Below are positions 54,544 through 63,360 of a stretch of DNA of 64,000 nucleotides, in pieces. The translations under genes were made by a program, and so were the position numbers. Location of the stretch: positions 6,386,001 through 6,450,000 of the forward strand of contig NZ_CP031194.1 in assembly GCF_003344965.1 (NCBI RefSeq). Reading direction: 5' to 3'. Numbering within the stretch: position 1 is the stretch's first letter; every line of letters begins with the position of its first letter. The notes under the pieces were generated by a model. That model had not been told where the DNA came from. It was given only the letters and a program-made list of their open reading frames with translations, and searched no databases. Source of the DNA: Streptomyces paludis. Its GTDB lineage: Bacteria > Actinomycetota > Actinomycetes > Streptomycetales > Streptomycetaceae.

Positions 54544-55506
54544 TCAGGAACCACCGCCTCCGCCACAGGAACCGCCGCCTCCACCGCCTCCGCCGCCGCA
54601 GGAGCTGCTCCCGCCCCCTCCGCAGGAGGCGGCCCCGGCGCAGCTGTGTCCGAAGTGCGAGTCGGAGCTGCCGCCCGACGAGGCACCGGCGGTGGAGCCG
54701 AAGGCCGGCACCCGGCCGCCGGCCCGCAGATACCGGCGCAGCACCGGGTCGGGCACGCCGCCCACCCCGTACACCGCCACCATCTCGCTCACGCTCGCGC
54801 CCGGCCGCCGTGCCGTGTCCCGGAAGGCGCGCAGCGCCCGCCGTCCGGCCCGGGTGCGCGGCCAGGTCGCCAGCGCCGCCGACAGGAAGCCGAGGGCCAT
54901 GCCCGCGAACAGCGTGGGCAGCAGGGTGAAGGAGGGCGCGAACGGCGGGAACGCGTCGTCGGAGGTGGACTCCATGAACGCCGAGGTGGAGTTGACCTCG
55001 CTGATGACGCTCACGATGAAGACCGCCGGCAGCCCGACGAAGCAGACGATGCCGTGGACGATGCCCCACATCCGCCAGGCCCGGGTACGCGCCGGAGGCA
55101 CCAGCAGCCCCCGGCGGACGAGCGTCTCGCCCAGCTCCCGTACGGCGGCGGAGGCGGCCACCGACTGCCGCAGCCGCAGCACCCAGCCGCTCCGGGCCGT
55201 CGCCAACTCCTGGAGCACCGACTGCTCCACGGGGTTGTGGGCCACCGGCACCCGTACGGCGACGATGCCGGGGCCGCCGACGACCAGCCGGCTGTCGCCC
55301 TGCATCGTGGCGATCGCGGTCTCCGCGACCCGGCGCGGCCCGCCGCCGAGGTAGGCGGCCTCCAGATCGGTCGGCCGCGTGAGGGGTATCGCGTCCATGG
55401 GCGGCGCGGCGGGGTCGCCGCGGCGCACCACGAGAACGCTGATGAGGAGGGTGAGGGACGACAGGGCTATGAGCACATGGAGCGTCAGTACGACGGCGTT
55501 GTTCAT
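54544..55506 (-). CDS. TIGR04222-type membrane protein with Cys/Gly-rich tail
   Basis: A 320-residue membrane protein with helices near residues 5-27, 148-170 and 192-213. The cytoplasmic region between helices 1 and 2 (LTRPTDLEAAYLGGGPRRVAETAIATM through VEQSVLQELA) is the conserved part of family TIGR04222. The last 32 residues are almost only Gly, Ser and Cys, with cysteines at 289, 295, 303 and 314 at growing spacing. The gene starts 7 bases after the DUF692 enzyme stop, so the two are one operon. DUF692 enzymes modify cysteines of peptides in several known systems; the tail here is a candidate substrate (inference). Function unknown. Confidence 0.85.
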   Translation of the reverse strand: MNNAVVLTLHVLIALSSLTLLISVLVVRRGDPAAPPMDAIPLTRPTDLEAAYLGGGPRRVAETAIATMQGDSRLVVGGPGIVAVRVPVAHNPVEQSVLQELATARSGWVLRLRQSVAASAAVRELGETLVRRGLLVPPARTRAWRMWGIVHGIVCFVGLPAVFIVSVISEVNSTSAFMESTSDDAFPPFAPSFTLLPTLFAGMALGFLSAALATWPRTRAGRRALRAFRDTARRPGASVSEMVAVYGVGGVPDPVLRRYLRAGGRVPAFGSTAGASSGGSSDSHFGHSCAGAASCGGGGSSSCGGGGGGGGGSCGGGGGS

Positions 55507-55513
55507 GGCAGGT

Positions 55514-56863
55514 TCACTTTCCCGCGAGTGCGGCTCGGGCCACGCGGACCAGACGGGTCGCGCGGCGCGGCGGACGCGCTCCGGCGCGCTCCTGCCACCA
55601 CAGCGACAGACGGCGCCGGGCCGGCCGGCTCTCGGGCCGCCCGGCGATCAGCAGATGTTCGGCGAAGTCGAGCGCGTCCCGACGGTAGCCCGCGCGCATG
55701 GGCCGGCTCGCGGCGTACCCGAGGAACTCGGGGCGGTAGCCGTCGCCGAGGATCTCCGGCAGCTCGGGGGCGACCTTGGCGACGACCCCCGCGCGCTTGA
55801 CGGAGAGGGCCCGGCTCTGGACCCGCAGCCGCCGGCGGTCGAACCCCTCGGGGACGGGCGTACCGGCGACGAGGGCGGAGAGCAGGGACGTCTGCGCGAG
55901 GGCGAGCCGCTGGCGGGCGTCGTCGGTGCCGGTGCCGGTGCCGCTGCCGGTGCCGATGTCCATGGCGCCGGCCGCCGTACGCGGAGCACGTACCGTACGG
56001 GGCGCGTACCGCCCGGCCGCCGCGTCGAGTGTCTCCCGGATCGCCGTCAGCTCCCCAGCCAGCTCCGGCGCCGGAGGGAAGTCGTCGTCGCGCTCCAGCA
56101 GCACGCCCGGCGGGTCGACCCGCCGCCGAAGCTCCGTCAGCACGTCGAGCACGGGCCGGGTGACCGGATGGGCGTGGGTGTCGTGCCAGACGCCGTCGCG
56201 CTCGATGCCGCCCGCGACATGCACGTACGCGATCGCCTCGACCGGCAGTTCGGCCAGGGCGGTGGCCGGGTCCTCGCCGCGGTTGACGTGGTTGGTGTGC
56301 AGATTGGCGACGTCGATCAGCAGCCGGACCCCGGTGCGCTCGACCAGCTCCGCCAGGAACTGGCCCTCGGTCAGCTCCTCGCCCGGCCAGGCGATCAGCG
56401 CGGCGATGTTCTCCACGGCCAGCGGCACGGGCAGCGCGTCCTGGGCGATCCGTACGTTCTCGCAGAGCACGCGCAGCGCGTCCCAGGTGCGCGGCACCGG
56501 CAGCAGATGGCCCGCTTCGAGCACGGGCGACGCCGTACGCGGCCCGCCCGCCCTGACATACGCGATGTGCTCGGTGACCAGCGGCGAGCCGAGCGCCCCG
56601 GCCCGCTCCGCGAGGTCCGCGAGCCGCCGCGGGTCCGGCCGCTCCGCGCCGCCGAGCCCGAGCGAGACACCGTGCGGGACGACGGTGACACCGCGCTCGC
56701 GCAGCCGTACGAGTGAGTCCGGCAGATGGCCGGGACAGAGGTTCTCCGCGACGGCCTCGACCCAGTCGACGCCGGGCAGCGCCTCCACCGCGTCGGCGAT
56801 CTCGGGGCGCCACCCGATGCCGACGCCCAGCCGTGGCGTACTTCCCTGTGATGTGCCGTTCAT
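55514..56863 (-). CDS. DUF692 multinuclear non-haem iron oxidase (MNIO) with fused C-terminal partner-like domain
   Basis: A 449-residue protein. Residues ~10-290 form a DUF692 TIM barrel, the family of MbnB and related iron oxidases that modify cysteine-containing precursor peptides. Candidate metal ligands are in order: His 64 ([12 protein letters not shown]), Glu 98-His 99 (VTEHIAYV), Glu 151 (LAVENIAAL), Asp 184 with Asn 187, His 189 and His 192 ([15 protein letters not shown]), His 215, and the trio His 227, Asp 228, His 230 (WHDTHAHP). After a Gly/Thr linker (~300-315) the last 130 residues resemble the DUF2063/HvfC type of recognition partner that is usually a separate gene. ATG 56863 has GAGGGGG upstream. 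Confidence 0.88.
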   Translation of the reverse strand: MNGTSQGSTPRLGVGIGWRPEIADAVEALPGVDWVEAVAENLCPGHLPDSLVRLRERGVTVVPHGVSLGLGGAERPDPRRLADLAERAGALGSPLVTEHIAYVRAGGPRTASPVLEAGHLLPVPRTWDALRVLCENVRIAQDALPVPLAVENIAALIAWPGEELTEGQFLAELVERTGVRLLIDVANLHTNHVNRGEDPATALAELPVEAIAYVHVAGGIERDGVWHDTHAHPVTRPVLDVLTELRRRVDPPGVLLERDDDFPPAPELAGELTAIRETLDAAAGRYAPRTVRAPRTAAGAMDIGTGSGTGTGTDDARQRLALAQTSLLSALVAGTPVPEGFDRRRLRVQSRALSVKRAGVVAKVAPELPEILGDGYRPEFLGYAASRPMRAGYRRDALDFAEHLLIAGRPESRPARRRLSLWWQERAGARPPRRATRLVRVARAALAGK

Positions 56864-56990
56864 AGCGTCCCCCTCGCCCTTCGTGTGCAGTGGCTATCGC
56901 CCGCACGGGCGCCGCCGAATCCAGCAAGGGAGACGTTCAGAGGTTGATTTGAGGTTCCTGGCACAGTCGGCCCGGATACCGCACGTAAAC

Positions 56991-57030
56991 GGCGGATCCC
57001 TCCCCCGATGAGACAGGGGAGGGATCCGCC
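56991..57030 (-). terminator. Terminator of DUF4142 gene
   Basis: A perfect 15-bp stem (56991-57005 with 57016-57030) and 10-base loop lies 20 bases after the DUF4142 stop on the minus strand, and insulates the DUF692 operon. Confidence 0.75.
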
Positions 57031-57049
57031 GTGGGGACGCCGTGGGACA

Positions 57050-57844
57050 TCAGGAGGGGGCGGGCGCCACCGGCTCCTCCGGGTCGGGCCGGTTGGTGTT
57101 GATCGCGGTCGGCGCACCCGGCTGGGTGGACGGCTCCGAGGTGACCGTCACACCGGCGGACGGCTCGACCGGCACCGGGGCCGGGGGCAGGTTGCCGTTC
57201 GGCGGCGGCGGGCCGACCGGGCTGGCGGTCAGATTGCCGGCGGCCTCGTTGGCGAGGGCGTCGAAGTCGACCTTGCCGGTGGCCTCCAGCATCGTGATGT
57301 GGTCGAGCACGGTGATGTTCGCGTCACTCGCCAGCTGCCGGACCAGCTCGTTCCTGGTGGTGTGACGCACCAGCGCGATGGCGGAGAAGACCTTGCCGTG
57401 CGCGTTGCGCAGCAGCTGGGCGAACTTCCGCTCGTACTCTTCGCCCTGGGCCTCCGACAGCTCTCTCAGCCAGCCCTGCTGATCCTCGTTCGGCTGGTTC
57501 GGCAGCTCGACCCCGAGCTTCGCCGCCACGGACACGACCCGCTTGTCCAGGTCGGTGTGGCCGACGACCAGGTGGTCACCGCACTCCTTGATGGCCTGGC
57601 TGGGCGCCCGGTCGATGGCCTGCTGCCCGGCCGGCAGCTCCCAGAGCCCGGCCAGCCGTACCTTCACGATGAGATCGCGGTCCATGGCCGTCAGCGGTCC
57701 CCACTGGGTGGAGACGGTGGACGCCGCGATGTTGGCCTGTCCCGTTCCGGAACGGTCGGCGTACGACCACACGGGGAAGGCAAGTGCCGCCACGGTCGCG
57801 ACCAATGCCGCGATGATGAGCGCCGAACCGTTGATGCGTCGCAA
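57050..57844 (-). CDS. DUF4142 exported protein
   Basis: A 264-residue protein with an N-terminal hydrophobic segment (residues ~6-26, signal or anchor), a helical DUF4142 domain of ferritin-like fold (GPLTAMDRDLIVKVRLAGLWELPAGQQAIDRAPSQAIKECGDHLVVGHTDLDKRV pattern through HVLDHITMLEATG-like end) and a Pro/Thr-rich tail. It is predicted to act outside the membrane; function unknown. The TTG at 57844 has GGGAGG seven bases upstream, which decides the start. Confidence 0.87.
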   Translation of the reverse strand: MRRINGSALIIAALVATVAALAFPVWSYADRSGTGQANIAASTVSTQWGPLTAMDRDLIVKVRLAGLWELPAGQQAIDRAPSQAIKECGDHLVVGHTDLDKRVVSVAAKLGVELPNQPNEDQQGWLRELSEAQGEEYERKFAQLLRNAHGKVFSAIALVRHTTRNELVRQLASDANITVLDHITMLEATGKVDFDALANEAAGNLTASPVGPPPPNGNLPPAPVPVEPSAGVTVTSEPSTQPGAPTAINTNRPDPEEPVAPAPS

Positions 57845-57945
57845 TGTGCTGCCTCCCGAACCGAATGTGTGACACCGCTGACCCGACCGCCGGCCAACCG
57901 GCCGTTCAACCTACCTGGCGGTACCGGAAGATACGCACGCCGGGG

Positions 57946-58013
57946 CTTGAGCGTTCAACCACGCGGCGACGGATACTCACGCTCGCTGTCGCGGACCCGC
58001 TTTGGGGCGATCT
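57946..58013 (+). repeat. Degenerate direct repeat of the hydrolase gene 3' end, left copy
   Basis: The first 33 bases match 28 of 33 bases of 63361-63393 with only transitions. Two further exact blocks (GTCGCGGA and GGGGCGATCT) follow after small gaps. In the right copy this is the last ~18 codons and stop of the peptidyl-tRNA-hydrolase-like gene. Read on the minus strand, the left copy still encodes EYPSPRG-stop in place of EHPSLRG-stop. Same orientation as the right copy. Confidence 0.75.
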
Positions 58014-58135
58014 GACGTTCCGTTCACCGTGCAACGGGTTCCCGGGCCGAGCCACCGAGCCTCATCCCGGGCGCGGCCGGCCCGGCCCATGCCCCGTACC
58101 CCGTACTCCCAGGTCAGGGAGAACCCTTAGATATC

Positions 58136-58151
58136 CCTGACACCTGTCAGG
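58136..58151. promoter_or_regulatory. Operator-like palindrome in front of efflux regulator
   Basis: CCTGACACCTGTCAGG has 7-bp perfect arms around CC. CTGACA may also be a -35 box. It lies 66 bases before the regulator start, as expected for autoregulation. Confidence 0.5.
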
Positions 58152-58217
58152 ATTCTTTGACGCATACCTGCGGCCGGTGCCAGCATGCACTGGTCGAAGA
58201 CAGAAGGAGCCTGGGAA

Positions 58218-58574
58218 ATGGACGGCGCTCAGGGTCCGGGCGGTGACGAACTGCTGAAGGTCCTGGCGGCTTTGGGCAACCCGCACCGCATGCGGATCGT
58301 GGCAGCCCTGGCGGGGGGCCGCAACTACGTGAGCCGGCTCGCCCGGGAGCTGGGGATGGGCCGCCCGCTGCTGCACATGCACCTGCAACGCCTGGAGGGG
58401 GCCGGGCTGGTGGTCGGATCGCTGGAGCTGTCCGAGGGCGGCAAGGCGATGAAGTACTTCGAGCTGGCCCCGTTCGCGTACACGCTGACCCCGAGCACCG
58501 TCGCCGAGGCCGCCGCGACGCTCACGACCCGGCAGGAGCAGGAGAAGGAACCCATGAAGGAGAACGTGACGTGA
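58218..58574 (+). CDS. ArsR-like winged-helix regulator
   Basis: A 118-residue DNA-binding protein. A winged helix fills residues ~12-90: LLKVLAALGNPHRMRIVAALAGGRNYVSRLARELGMGRPLLHMHLQRLEGAGLVVG. No metal-binding cysteine motif of classical ArsR is present, so the signal is probably an organic molecule or none. ATG 58218 has AGAAGGAG eight bases upstream. Its end overlaps the next start (GTGA), so it is the first gene of the operon with the small membrane protein and MMPL exporter, and presumably controls it. Confidence 0.88.
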   Translation: MDGAQGPGGDELLKVLAALGNPHRMRIVAALAGGRNYVSRLARELGMGRPLLHMHLQRLEGAGLVVGSLELSEGGKAMKYFELAPFAYTLTPSTVAEAAATLTTRQEQEKEPMKENVT

Positions 58575-58831
58575 ACGATGACCCCTGGAATGCGGCAGCT
58601 CTCGGCACGGCCGGGTTCTTTCTCTTCCTGGCGGTGCTGGCCTGGCAGGCCGCCCTCACCTGGCGGGCCCGCATCGTGTCCGCCCGCGAAGCGCAGTACC
58701 AGCAGCTCGCGGCCAAGTACGCGCAGCTCCTGGAGGACACCGTCCACACCGGCCGGCGCACCGCCGAGGACCTGGCCCGGACGAGGGCCTCGGTCGCCTC
58801 GATGGAGAAGATGATGCGCGAGATCGACTGA
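58571..58831 (+). CDS. Small single-span membrane protein with coiled coil
   Basis: An 86-residue protein: one transmembrane helix at residues ~10-30 (LGTAGFFLFLAVLAWQAAL), then a helical, likely coiled-coil cytoplasmic part with heptad-like spacing (YQQLAAKYAQLLEDTVHTGRRTAEDLARTRASVASMEKMMREI). GTG start overlaps the regulator stop. No family is recognised. The coupling suggests a membrane partner of the regulator or of the MMPL exporter. Confidence 0.8.
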   Translation: MNDDPWNAAALGTAGFFLFLAVLAWQAALTWRARIVSAREAQYQQLAAKYAQLLEDTVHTGRRTAEDLARTRASVASMEKMMREID

Positions 58832-58953
58832 CGGGCGCCGCGCGCCGGCCCGTACATGCCTGCGGCCGGGAGTTGGAGCTCCCGGCCGCGGTTGAGAAGC
58901 AGTTCCGCGAACCCATCGCAAAAACCTCACTTCCCACCCGAAGGAGATCACCC

Positions 58954-61074
58954 ATGCCCGCTTGGATCAAGCGGCTGGCCACCGTACCCGGGGGCCGACG
59001 AACCAAATGGCTGGTCCTGGCCGCCTGGCTCATCCTGGCCGTCGGCCTCGGCCCGCTGGCCGGGAAGCTCGGCGACGTCGAGGACACCAGCCCCAACGCG
59101 TTCCTGCCCCGCGGGGCGGAGTCGGCGCGGGTCAACACGGAGCTGGAGAAGTTCCGCACCGACGCGCTGACCCCGGCCGTCATCGTCTACACCACCAGCG
59201 CCGACCGCCTCACCCCCGCCGACCGGGCCAAGGCCACGGCGGACCGGGCCGCCTTCGCGAAACTCGCCGCCCCCGGCGAACAGGTCGCCCCGCCCCTCGC
59301 GTCGCAGGACGGGCGGGCCCTGATGACGGTGGTCCCCCTCGACCTGAACGACGAACTGACCGCGAGGATCGACCGGATCCGTGACACCGTTGCCGCCAAC
59401 GCCCCACCGGGCCTGGACACCAAGGTCGGCGGACCGGCCGGCTCCCTCGTCGACCAGATCGCCGTCTTCGACTCCCTGGACTCCACCCTCCTCATCGCGA
59501 CCGCGATCGTCGTCACCGTCCTGCTGCTCATCACCTACCGCAGCCCCGTCCTCTGGGTCTTCCCCCTCATCTCGGTCGGTTTCGCGGCCATCCTCACCCA
59601 GGCCGGCACCTACCTCCTGGCCCGGTACGGGCACCTCCCCGTCGACCCGCAGAGCGCCGGGATCCTGATGGTCCTGGTCTTCGGCGTCGGCACGGACTAC
59701 GCGCTCCTGCTCATCGCCCGCTACCGCGAGGAACTCCACCGCCACCAGGACACACACGAGGCGATGAAGATCGCGCTGCGCCGCTCCGGGCCGGCGATCG
59801 TGGCCTCCGCCGGCACCATCGCGATCGGACTGGCCTGTCTGGCCCTCGCGGACATCAGCTCCTCCCGCTCCATGGGGCTGGTCGGCGCGGTCGGCGTCAT
59901 CGCCGGCTACCTGGCCATGATCACGATCCTGCCCGCGCTCCTGGTCATCGCCGGCCGCTGGGTGTTCTGGCCCTTCGTGCCCCGCTACGGCACCCTCGTC
60001 CACCAGGGCCCCACCGTCTGGGAGCGCATCGGTACGACGGTCGCGCGGTGGCCGCGCCGGTCCTGGCTGATGTCGGTGGGCGTCACCGCCGTTCTCGCGC
60101 TGAGCGCGCTGGGCATCGACATGGGCCTGAATCAGTCCGAGCTGTTCCAGACCAAGCCCGACTCCGTCATCGCGCAGGACAAGATCGCCGGACACTTCCC
60201 GTCCGGGGCCTCCGCCCCCGCCACGGTCATCACCCGCACCGACCGCCTCCCCCAGGTCGAGGAAGCCGCCCGCACCACACCCGGCGTCGCGCAGGTCCAG
60301 GAAGGCGAGCGCACTCCTGACGGGAAGCTCTCCAGCGTCAGTGTGATCCTCAAGGACGCCCCGGACAGCCCCGCCGCCTACAGGACCATCACCGGCCTGC
60401 GCGAGAGCGTCGGGTCTGTCGAAGGCGCGGACGCGCTGGTGGGGGGTACGAGTGCGCAGGTCCTGGACACCCAGCGGGCGGCGGACCGTGACCTGAGGAC
60501 CGTGATCCCGGTCGTGCTGATCGTGGTGCTGCTCCTGCTGGTCTGGCTGCTGCGCGCACTGGTCGGCCCGGTCCTGCTCCTGGCGACGGTGGTGCTCTCC
60601 TACTTCGCCGCGCTGGGTGCCTCGAACCTGCTCTTCGAGCACGTCCTGGGCTTTGCCGGTGTCGACTGGTCCATCCCGCTGCTCGGCTTCGTGTTCCTCG
60701 TCGCACTCGGGATCGACTACAACATCTTCCTCATCCACCGCGTGAAGGAGGAGACCGCGATCCACGGCCACAGGAAGGGGATCATCGTCGGGCTGGCGTC
60801 CACCGGCGGCGTCATCACCAGCGCGGGTATCGTCCTGGCCGCCACTTTCGCCGTGTTCGTCGGCCTGCCCCTGGTCACCCTGGCGCAGATGGGCGTGATC
60901 GTCGGCCTCGGTGTCCTCCTGGACACCTTCCTGGTCCGCACCGTCCTGGTCCCGGCCCTCGCCCTCGACCTGGGCCGATGGTTCTGGTGGCCCGGCAGCC
61001 TCTTCCGCACCCGCCCCGAACTCCCTGCCCCGCAGGGCCAGGAGATGGCCGAGCCGCAGTACCAGCGGCGCTAG
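58954..61074 (+). CDS. MMPL-family transporter
   Basis: A 706-residue exporter of the RND/MMPL superfamily with about 12 membrane helices and two extracytoplasmic loops (~45-190 and ~400-530). Helix 1 is LVLAAWLILAVGLGPLAG. The pore segments are GILMVLVFGVGTDYALLLIARYREEL and FVFLVALGIDYNIFLIHRVKEE; both hold the conserved GxDY proton-relay Asp-Tyr. MMPL proteins export lipids, siderophores or hydrophobic compounds with proton energy. ATG 58954 has AAGGAG seven bases upstream. It is 122 bases after the small membrane protein. Confidence 0.93.
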   Translation: MPAWIKRLATVPGGRRTKWLVLAAWLILAVGLGPLAGKLGDVEDTSPNAFLPRGAESARVNTELEKFRTDALTPAVIVYTTSADRLTPADRAKATADRAAFAKLAAPGEQVAPPLASQDGRALMTVVPLDLNDELTARIDRIRDTVAANAPPGLDTKVGGPAGSLVDQIAVFDSLDSTLLIATAIVVTVLLLITYRSPVLWVFPLISVGFAAILTQAGTYLLARYGHLPVDPQSAGILMVLVFGVGTDYALLLIARYREELHRHQDTHEAMKIALRRSGPAIVASAGTIAIGLACLALADISSSRSMGLVGAVGVIAGYLAMITILPALLVIAGRWVFWPFVPRYGTLVHQGPTVWERIGTTVARWPRRSWLMSVGVTAVLALSALGIDMGLNQSELFQTKPDSVIAQDKIAGHFPSGASAPATVITRTDRLPQVEEAARTTPGVAQVQEGERTPDGKLSSVSVILKDAPDSPAAYRTITGLRESVGSVEGADALVGGTSAQVLDTQRAADRDLRTVIPVVLIVVLLLLVWLLRALVGPVLLLATVVLSYFAALGASNLLFEHVLGFAGVDWSIPLLGFVFLVALGIDYNIFLIHRVKEETAIHGHRKGIIVGLASTGGVITSAGIVLAATFAVFVGLPLVTLAQMGVIVGLGVLLDTFLVRTVLVPALALDLGRWFWWPGSLFRTRPELPAPQGQEMAEPQYQRR

Positions 61075-61113
61075 CCGGTACACAGGCCAGGCGGTTTGCC
61101 CGGACAGGTGGCG

Positions 61114-61151
61114 AAGGTGGTGGCCGCGCGGAAACGCGCGGCCACCACCTT
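61114..61151. terminator. Bidirectional terminator with GAAA loop
   Basis: A perfect 17-bp stem (61114-61130 with 61135-61151) closed by a GAAA tetraloop and followed by TT lies between the convergent MMPL and MFS genes. It is among the strongest terminators in the window. Confidence 0.85.
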
Positions 61152-61193
61152 TCGCATGGGCCCGGCCGCTGATCGGTCCCGTCGTACGGGGTG

Positions 61194-62672
61194 TCAGCGG
61201 ACGGGCTGGAGTGCGGGGGTCTCGCCGTCGGGGATCCCGTGCCGGACCTTGCCGCTGGGGGGCAGCAGGATTCCCAGGAGGCCGGAGAGGGCGAAGCCGA
61301 TGACGGCGACCATGGAGCCGGCGAGCAGGGCGGTCTTGAAGGCGCCCGGGTCGAAGTGGGTGCCGGCGGTGTGGAAGAAGACCACACCGGTGAGGGCGAC
61401 GCCGAGGGCGGAGCCGGACTGCTGGAAGGTGTTGTAGACGCCGGAGGCGGCACCGGCGTCGCGGACGTCGACGGTGGCCACGGCCAGGTCGACCAGCGGG
61501 ACGACCTGAAGGCCCAGTCCGAGACCGGCCACAGCCATGGGCCACAGCAGGTCCCAGCCGGAGAGGCCGGCGCCCCGGACGTCGATGATGTGGCGCGACC
61601 AGAGCATCGCGCCGGCCAGGAGGATGCCTCCGGTGATGACCATGGGCTTGCCGGCCCTGGCGGCCAGCGGTACGGCGGCGCCGCTGCCGATGAAGGCGCC
61701 GAGGCTGAAGGGCAGCAGGACCAGGCCCGAACCGATGGCGCTGAAGTGGAGGCCGGACTGTAGATAAAGGGCCAGGATCATGAAGAATCCGGCCAGGCTC
61801 GCGGAGAAGAAGAACTGGGCGAGGCTGCCCGCGGTGAAGCCGCGGCTCTTGAACAGGGACATCGGCACCAGCGGGGATCCGTCACGGGCCTGCCTGCGCC
61901 TCTGGTGGAAGGCGAAGACGCCGAGGACGACGGGGCTCGTGGCGAGCATCAGCCAAATCCACCCGGGCCAGCCCAGCGCACGGCCCTCGACCAGCGGGTA
62001 GACCAGCAGGACCAGGCCGGTGGTGATCAGGACCAGGCCGGGGATGTCCAGGCGCAGCGGCCGGGCCGAGCGGGTGTTGGGGACCCACTTCAGGGCCGCG
62101 AGGGTCAGGGCGATGCCGATGGGGATGTTGATGGCGAAGATGGAGCGCCAGCTCCAGCCGAAGAGGTCGGCGCTGACGAGCCAGCCGCCGAGGAGGGGGC
62201 CGAGGACGGCGGCGAGACCGGCGACGGCGCCGATGACGCCGAAGACACCGGCGCGTTCCCTGGGCTTGTAGAGGGCTTGGACCGAGGCCATGACCTGGGG
62301 GACCATCAGGGCCGCGAAGCCGCCCTGGACGATGCGCGCGGCCACGAGGATGTCGCCGTTGCCGGCCAGCGCGGCGGCCAGCGAGGCCGCGGTGAAGCCG
62401 GCGACTCCGGTCAGGAAGAGTGTTCTGCGGCCGAAGATGTCGCCCAGGCGCCCGCCCGTGATCAGTACGACCGCGAACGCCAGGGTGTAGCCGCCGACGA
62501 TCCACTCCAGGTGCGAGGCGTCGGTATGCAGGTGCCGCTGGATGGAGGGCAGGGCGACGTTGACGGCGGTGGCGTCGATCAGGTCCATGAAGTTGGCGAA
62601 GATCAGGACGAGCATCGCCAGGCTTCGGAACTTCGGGGCACTGTCTGGTCCGTGCGGGGAGACGCCGCTCAT
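61194..62672 (-). CDS. MFS drug exporter, DHA2 (14-helix) family
   Basis: A 492-residue EmrB/QacA-type proton antiporter. Helix 1 motif D1 reads LIFANFMDLIDATAVNVALPSIQ, motif A is GGRLGDIFGRRTLFL, and motif C GVIGAVAGLAAVLGPLLGGWL marks it as an exporter. The length fits fourteen helices. A ribosome site AAAGGTG precedes the ATG. It is divergent from the marR-type gene, with a strong MarR operator between them, the usual arrangement for drug-inducible efflux. Confidence 0.93.
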   Translation of the reverse strand: MSGVSPHGPDSAPKFRSLAMLVLIFANFMDLIDATAVNVALPSIQRHLHTDASHLEWIVGGYTLAFAVVLITGGRLGDIFGRRTLFLTGVAGFTAASLAAALAGNGDILVAARIVQGGFAALMVPQVMASVQALYKPRERAGVFGVIGAVAGLAAVLGPLLGGWLVSADLFGWSWRSIFAINIPIGIALTLAALKWVPNTRSARPLRLDIPGLVLITTGLVLLVYPLVEGRALGWPGWIWLMLATSPVVLGVFAFHQRRRQARDGSPLVPMSLFKSRGFTAGSLAQFFFSASLAGFFMILALYLQSGLHFSAIGSGLVLLPFSLGAFIGSGAAVPLAARAGKPMVITGGILLAGAMLWSRHIIDVRGAGLSGWDLLWPMAVAGLGLGLQVVPLVDLAVATVDVRDAGAASGVYNTFQQSGSALGVALTGVVFFHTAGTHFDPGAFKTALLAGSMVAVIGFALSGLLGILLPPSGKVRHGIPDGETPALQPVR

Positions 62673-62737
62673 GGGGAAGCACCTTTCAGCATGATGGGAG
62701 AGGGTGTTGTCGGCTCGTGAGCACGAGCCCGCCGTCC

Positions 62738-62760
62738 AGTACCTTGGATGTCAAGGTACT
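62738..62760. promoter_or_regulatory. MarR-type operator between exporter and regulator
   Basis: Perfect 9-bp arms AGTACCTTG and CAAGGTACT flank a 5-base spacer. On the minus strand the spacer contains TTGACA (62754-62749), a consensus -35 for the exporter, so repressor binding would exclude polymerase. A second inverted repeat GGCTCGTGAGCACGAGCC lies at 62712-62729 in the exporter leader. Confidence 0.8.
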
Positions 62761-62790
62761 TTCCTTCCACCGTGCAGGGAGATTCCTCGA

Positions 62791-63330
62791 ATGTCAAGCG
62801 AACCTGAGTCGGTCGGGGAACGCCTCGGTGCCACGGTGCAGAGCTACCAGGCCGCCGTCGACGACTACGACCGCGAGCTGGCCCACCGGCTCGGCGTCAA
62901 CGAGACAGATCTGCGCTGCCTGGAGATCCTGCTCTCCCAGGAGGAATTCGCCCCCAGCGCGCTGAGTACGCGCATGGGTCTGACCACCGGGAGCGTCACC
63001 ACGATGCTCGACCGTCTGGAGAAGCTCGGCTACATCACCCGCACCCCCCACCCCACCGACCGGCGCCGCAGCCTGGTCCGGGTCACCCCCGAGGCGACCC
63101 GCCTCGCCCGCCGCCTCACCGCACCCTTCATCGGTGACGCCGCCGAGAAGGTCGCCGCCCGCTTCACCCCCGAACAGATCGAGACGGTGATCGACTTCCT
63201 CGCCTTCACCCGCGACATCCAGAACGAACACACCCAGCTGCTGCGCGACGTCCCCGAACCCGCCCACCGCCGCTCAGGAGGCCGGCAGGCCCCCGGACCC
63301 CGCACCGGCGCGAGGACCCGCACGCGCTGA
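62791..63330 (+). CDS. MarR-family transcriptional regulator
   Basis: A 179-residue winged-helix repressor. The DNA-binding core is LRCLEILLSQEEFAPSALSTRMGLTTGSVTTMLDRLEKLGYITRTPHPTDRRRSLVRVTPEA, with the wing DRRR. Helices at both ends form the dimer interface. An Arg/Pro-rich tail of ~25 residues is not conserved. ATG 62791 has AGGGAGA about ten bases upstream. It is expected to repress itself and the divergent exporter through the AGTACCTTG palindrome, and to be released by a small aromatic or drug-like ligand. Confidence 0.92.
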   Translation: MSSEPESVGERLGATVQSYQAAVDDYDRELAHRLGVNETDLRCLEILLSQEEFAPSALSTRMGLTTGSVTTMLDRLEKLGYITRTPHPTDRRRSLVRVTPEATRLARRLTAPFIGDAAEKVAARFTPEQIETVIDFLAFTRDIQNEHTQLLRDVPEPAHRRSGGRQAPGPRTGARTRTR

Positions 63331-63360
63331 GCACCCCGGCTCGGCGAGCGGGCCGGGCGG

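Larger units (their letters stand above)
57845..58217. other. Intergenic region between DUF4142 and the efflux regulator
   Basis: These 373 bases contain no intact gene. They hold a degenerate copy of the 3' end of the peptidyl-tRNA-hydrolase-like gene (57946-58013), a palindrome (58136-58151) and an AT-richer patch around 58126-58165 likely to be the promoter of the regulator-MMPL operon. Confidence 0.65.

Noticed and set aside
58948..61545. Open frame of 865 codons opposite the MMPL gene
   Set aside because: Antisense shadow rich in Arg, Asp and Gly that also runs through a strong terminator.
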